Assembly (NCBI RefSeq): GCF_024399335.1
Contig: NZ_CP075339.1
Span: forward strand, 124,001-188,000
From: Leucobacter aridicollis
GTDB taxonomy: Bacteria > Actinomycetota > Actinomycetes > Actinomycetales > Microbacteriaceae
Direction of reading: 5' to 3'
DNA: 64,000 bases
Shown: one piece after another, positions 61,162 through 64,000 of the stretch
How positions within the stretch are numbered: position 1 is the first letter of the stretch
How the letters are laid out: each line of letters begins with the position of its first letter
Notes under the pieces: generated by a model
Database searches by the model: none
Told to the model about the DNA's origin: nothing
The model's input: the letters and a program-made list of their open reading frames with translations, nothing else
Program-made: the position numbers and the translations under genes

Positions 61162-62442
61162 CTAGTAGTTTGTGCGACCCACCGAGCAACTTTCGACATC
61201 TGGCTTCAGGCCGGTGATCTCGGGGGGCAATTGCACGCGGTCGCCACCGCTCGAGGTGCCGCCGTCGGTCGCGGGGGTCTCGCCCTCTGGCGTCGCGGGA
61301 GCTTCGGTGGCTGGCGCTTCCGTCTCTGGCGTCGCGGGGGTCTCAGTTGTTGCGTCGTCTGGCGTTGCGACAGCGCCACCGGTGCCGGTGACATCGAACG
61401 CCTCACCGCTCTGCAGCGTCTCCATGAGCACCGCTGCAAGCTCGGTGTTCGGCAGGAGGCGGCCCGACTGGTATGGGTGGTCGACAGTCGGGTACTGCAC
61501 GAAGTTGATGTTGCCAAGATCGATGTCGCGAACAGTTCCAGCGGCAGCTTGCATGAACTGGATGCTCTTCATGCTTTCGGAGAGCAGCATGTTGTCAACG
61601 GCTGCCTTTCCGAGGTTCCAGACCTTGAACGGGTCAGACAGCGTCTCGGCGCTCTTCAGCTTCCGCATGAGCGAGGACATGAAGACCTGCTGGTTGTTGA
61701 TGCGCGAGATGTCGCTGCCATCTCCAACGCCGTAGCGGGTGCGGAGGAACTGGAGGGCTTCCCAGCCCTCAAGCGTGTTCATGCCCGCAGGTAGATCGAG
61801 GTCAGTCTTCGGGTCGACGAGTGGCTCGGTCAGGCAGACTTCGACGCCGCCGACTGCCTCCGAGATGCCGACAACGCCGTCGAACGTGATCATGGCCGCA
61901 TAGGGGATATCCATACCCGTGAGCTCAGAGATCGTGCGCGCGACGCAGGGGAGCCCGCCGTAGCCGAGCGCAGTATTAAGCTGCTGCTCGCTCATCGCGG
62001 GGTAGTAGCCCTCCTCGCCGTCCTCACTCGGGCAGCTCGGGATGGGGACCATCAGGTCGCGCGGGAAACTGACAACCGTGGCGTTCTTGTGGTCGGCGGA
62101 GATGTGGAGCAGGAGGTTGACATCGTTGAGCTCGCCCTCCTCACCATCGTCGTAACCCTGGCCAGCGCGCGTATCAGAGCCCGCGAGCAGGATCGTGAGC
62201 TCGCCGTCGATTGTCTGCTTCCCGGCTCCGATGGCCTCGTTTGAGGTGCCAAGGTCAATTGTCTTTGCGCTGTTGACGAACCCCCATAGCGCATACGCGG
62301 CAGTAGCGACGCCCGAAAAAGCGATCACGAGGACAGTGGTGAGCAGAAACCTGCTGAAGTTCTTGACTGAGGAGGAACGGGAGAGCTTTCCATGGCGTAC
62401 GACTGATCGGCGCGGCTGTTCTGCCTGCGTCCTTCTCGCCAT
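61162..62442 (-). CDS. LytR-CpsA-Psr (LCP) family cell-wall glycopolymer ligase
   Basis: A 426-residue protein with a cytosolic basic N-terminus (MARRTQAEQPRRSVVRHGK), one transmembrane helix (~32-55), and an extracellular LCP domain. Conserved features are LLAGSDTRAGQG (~83-95), VVSFPRDLMVPIPSC (~123-137), LEGWEALQFLRTRYGVGDGSDISRINNQQVFM (~223-255). The Arg/Asp residues bind the pyrophosphate of the lipid-linked donor. The C-terminal ~80 residues are Thr/Pro/Ala/Glu-rich, a wall-spanning linker. It attaches secondary wall polymers to peptidoglycan. GGGGAA lies 8 bases before the ATG. Confidence 0.93.
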   Translation of the reverse strand: MARRTQAEQPRRSVVRHGKLSRSSSVKNFSRFLLTTVLVIAFSGVATAAYALWGFVNSAKTIDLGTSNEAIGAGKQTIDGELTILLAGSDTRAGQGYDDGEEGELNDVNLLLHISADHKNATVVSFPRDLMVPIPSCPSEDGEEGYYPAMSEQQLNTALGYGGLPCVARTISELTGMDIPYAAMITFDGVVGISEAVGGVEVCLTEPLVDPKTDLDLPAGMNTLEGWEALQFLRTRYGVGDGSDISRINNQQVFMSSLMRKLKSAETLSDPFKVWNLGKAAVDNMLLSESMKSIQFMQAAAGTVRDIDLGNINFVQYPTVDHPYQSGRLLPNTELAAVLMETLQSGEAFDVTGTGGAVATPDDATTETPATPETEAPATEAPATPEGETPATDGGTSSGGDRVQLPPEITGLKPDVESCSVGRTNY

Positions 62443-62555
62443 GCGGTGTTCCCCTTGCTAGTCGCTGCGGCACAGAAAAGTCCCGCAAGATTTCCCTAAT
62501 TTACCCGACAGCCCTGAGGGCAGCCTGAGGCGAGCCGGGAGAATCCTGTCAATGA

Positions 62556-62599
62556 GAAAGCCCCCGACCCCGGTACGAAGTACCTGATCGGGGGCTTTC
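62556..62599 (-). terminator. Terminator downstream of tRNA-Ser(TGA)
   Basis: A 12-bp stem GAAAGCCCCCGA/TCGGGGGCTTTC with an inner GGTAC/GTACC hairpin, beginning 3 bases after the CCA end of the tRNA on the minus strand. Confidence 0.88.
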
Positions 62600-62602
62600 A
62601 CC

Positions 62603-62693
62603 TGGCGGAGGGTAGGAGATTTGAACTCCTGAGACGGGGTTACCGCCTGCTTGTTTTCAAGACAAGTTCCTTCGGCCGCTCGGACAACCCTCC
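62603..62693 (-). tRNA. tRNA-Ser (anticodon TGA)
   Basis: A class II tRNA. Acceptor GGAGGGT with its complement, anticodon stem CTTGT/ACAAG with loop CTTGAAA, long variable arm, T-loop TTCAAAT, encoded CCA at 62603-62605. Confidence 0.95.
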
Positions 62694-62788
62694 GCAGAAG
62701 AGCCTACCAAATGTTCGCGGGGAATCGTTCCACTCGGCGTGAAAGGGGTTACAGAATTCGGGTTCGGGCCATGCAGCCAGGCCCGGAG

Positions 62789-63640
62789 CTAGGCCGAGAG
62801 GAGCTCGGGGAAACGCTTGCGCAGCGCGAGCAGCAGCCCGCCAGCTTCGGCGGATGCAGTGACCTCAGTTGCTGCAGCCTTCACTTCGTCGACGGCCTGA
62901 CCCATCGCGACCGAAACGCCAAGCCGGCCCGCCCACTCGAGCATTTCGATGTCGTTGCGGCCGTCGCCGGCTGCGAAGACGTTCGCTGCGTTCACGCCGA
63001 GCTTCTCCCGCAGTACCTCAAGGGCGCTCGCCTTTGTTACGCCGTCAGGCGCGATGTCGAGCCAGGAGCTCGTGCCGACAGCGTAGGAGACGTGGGTGAG
63101 ACCGAGCGACTCGATTGCGCTCATGAACTCCTCGACGCGATAGTCGGGGGAGAACACGATGACGCGGGCGGCCTGAACGCCGAGGAGATCCTCAAACGCG
63201 ACGCGGCGCTGGTTCGCTGGGAGCGTCCCTGACGGGATCTCCTTCGTGTAGAGGAATGTGCCGTCTGCGAGCTCGACAGCGAAGTGCGCGGTGGCGAGCT
63301 GCGGGCGAATCTTCTGCAATGCATCGGTCGGGTTGAACGCCTCCACGTACTCGCGGCGGTACCCGCGGGTGCCGAAGGGGTCACGCTTCAGCGTGACGGC
63401 CCCGTTCGCCGTCACCACCCACTCGGGGCGAATGCCGAGGCGTTCGACGATCGGCAGCGTCGCGTCGACCGACCTGCCTGTCGAGACGATGACCTCCTGG
63501 CCGGCCTCGTGTAGCGTGCGGATCGCCTCAGCGAGCTCGGGATCGATGATCCCACCAGCGGCATGGTCACCCGCGCCTTCAAACCCGTGACGCAGCACGG
63601 TTCCGTCGAGGTCGAGGGCGATGATGTGGCGATCCTGCAT
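62789..63640 (-). CDS. HAD-superfamily Cof-type hydrolase
   Basis: A 283-residue phosphatase of the Cof/HAD-IIB type. Motif I IALDLDGTVLRHG (~7-19) contains the nucleophile Asp and acid Asp; motif II is EVIVSTGRSVDA (~47-58), the conserved lysine lies in GVTKASALEVL (~195) and motif III/IV is VFAAGDGRNDIEMLEWAG (~215-232). A cap domain occupies ~85-190. It dephosphorylates small phosphorylated metabolites; the substrate is unknown. It lies 3 bases downstream of serS and is probably cotranscribed. Confidence 0.92.
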   Translation of the reverse strand: MQDRHIIALDLDGTVLRHGFEGAGDHAAGGIIDPELAEAIRTLHEAGQEVIVSTGRSVDATLPIVERLGIRPEWVVTANGAVTLKRDPFGTRGYRREYVEAFNPTDALQKIRPQLATAHFAVELADGTFLYTKEIPSGTLPANQRRVAFEDLLGVQAARVIVFSPDYRVEEFMSAIESLGLTHVSYAVGTSSWLDIAPDGVTKASALEVLREKLGVNAANVFAAGDGRNDIEMLEWAGRLGVSVAMGQAVDEVKAAATEVTASAEAGGLLLALRKRFPELLSA

Positions 63641-63643
63641 TGA

Positions 63644-64000
63644 TTACGTTCCTTCTACCGGGCTAAGTACTTCAAGTCCACCGAGGTACGGGCGGAGCGC
63701 CTCGGGTACCGTCACGCTGCCGTCAGCGTTCTGGTGAGTTTCGAGGATCGCGACGATCCAGCGAGTCGTTGCGAGCGTGCCGTTCAGCGTCGCAACCGGG
63801 GCGGTCTTACCGCTTTCGGTGCGGAACCGCGTCTGGAGCCTGCGCGACTGGAACGTCGTGCAGTTCGACGTCGATGTCAGTTCGCGGAAGGTGCCCTGCG
63901 TCGGCACCCACGCCTCGATATCGAACTTGCGCGCAGCGCTCGAGCCGAGGTCGCCAGCCGCCACATCGATCACGCGGTAGCTCAGGCCGAGCGCCTGCAG
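63644..64000 (-). CDS. serS: Seryl-tRNA synthetase, C-terminal part (runs off window)
   Basis: The visible ~118 residues match the class II SerRS C-terminus: [45 protein letters not shown] (motif 3 neighbourhood) and [21 protein letters not shown] (motif 3, with the ATP-binding Arg in TTRW), ending [16 protein letters not shown]. The 5' part lies right of the window. It charges the two tRNA-Ser species encoded just downstream. Confidence 0.96.
   Translation of the reverse strand: MQALGLSYRVIDVAAGDLGSSAARKFDIEAWVPTQGTFRELTSTSNCTTFQSRRLQTRFRTESGKTAPVATLNGTLATTRWIVAILETHQNADGSVTVPEALRPYLGGLEVLSPVEGT

Overview
The window looks like part of a high-GC actinobacterial chromosome, most likely family Microbacteriaceae and possibly Leucobacter-like. 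The evidence is the high-GC codon use, a menaquinone gene set (menC, menB, menE, menA), an LAxTG-type surface anchor, DtxR/IdeR-like iron boxes and the actinobacterial type of conjugation machinery. This placement is inferred from gene content; no marker was compared against a database.

Positions 1 to about 40,290 are one end of an integrative and conjugative element (ICE). Its right end lies in the 3' part of a tRNA-Arg(ACG) gene at 40250-40323. Its other end, and probably its integrase, lie left of the window. From left to right it carries: (i) a cargo/unknown block (1-4656); (ii) a TTG-started MobF/TrwC relaxase-helicase (4732-8568) that converges, across a 15-bp-stem terminator, on a very large DNA-methyltransferase/helicase polyvalent protein (8622-13535) preceded by an overlapping unknown gene; (iii) three related proteins of unknown function (14280-17646), at least two followed by their own hairpin; (iv) a tightly overlapped type IV secretion operon on the minus strand: HNH nuclease, VirD4/TraG coupling ATPase, VirB4-like ATPase, SCO6880-like protein, TrbL/VirB6-like channel, small DUF6112-like membrane protein, M23 peptidase and a VirB8-like anchored protein; (v) a sortase-anchored antigen I/II-like adhesin (28409-32524) and a membrane-anchored coiled protein; (vi) a maintenance and replication operon (33675-39514) with HTH, DUF2637, sigma-like, ParB-like and winged-helix initiator-like proteins; (vii) a divergent pair of HTH regulators sharing an operator cluster (39595-40284).

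The most interesting signals in the ICE are written at the DNA level inside coding genes. The initiator-like gene contains four copies of a 19-bp palindromic iteron in two different reading frames, plus a perfect DnaA box between copies 1 and 2: a strong candidate for an intragenic origin. The neighbouring ParB-like gene contains a 31-bp nearly perfect palindrome, a candidate centromere or regulatory site. Together they suggest the ICE replicates and partitions as an extrachromosomal circle.

From 40,373 the sequence is ordinary, visibly GC-richer chromosome: two acyl-CoA synthetase-like enzymes, apt, a large DUF2207-like membrane protein, the menaquinone genes around an iron-box-preceded VIT/CCC1 metal transporter, an acyltransferase-3 protein, a heterodimeric ABC exporter, an HPP protein, exported proteins, an LCP cell-wall ligase, two tRNA-Ser genes, a HAD phosphatase and the 3' end of serS. 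Upstream of the ABC exporter is a second unusual region: a 33-bp-arm hairpin whose mismatches are mostly G-U in the plus-strand RNA, flanked by imperfect direct repeats, then a promoter with a palindromic spacer, a 20-codon ORF with an excellent ribosome-binding site, and a possible attenuator.
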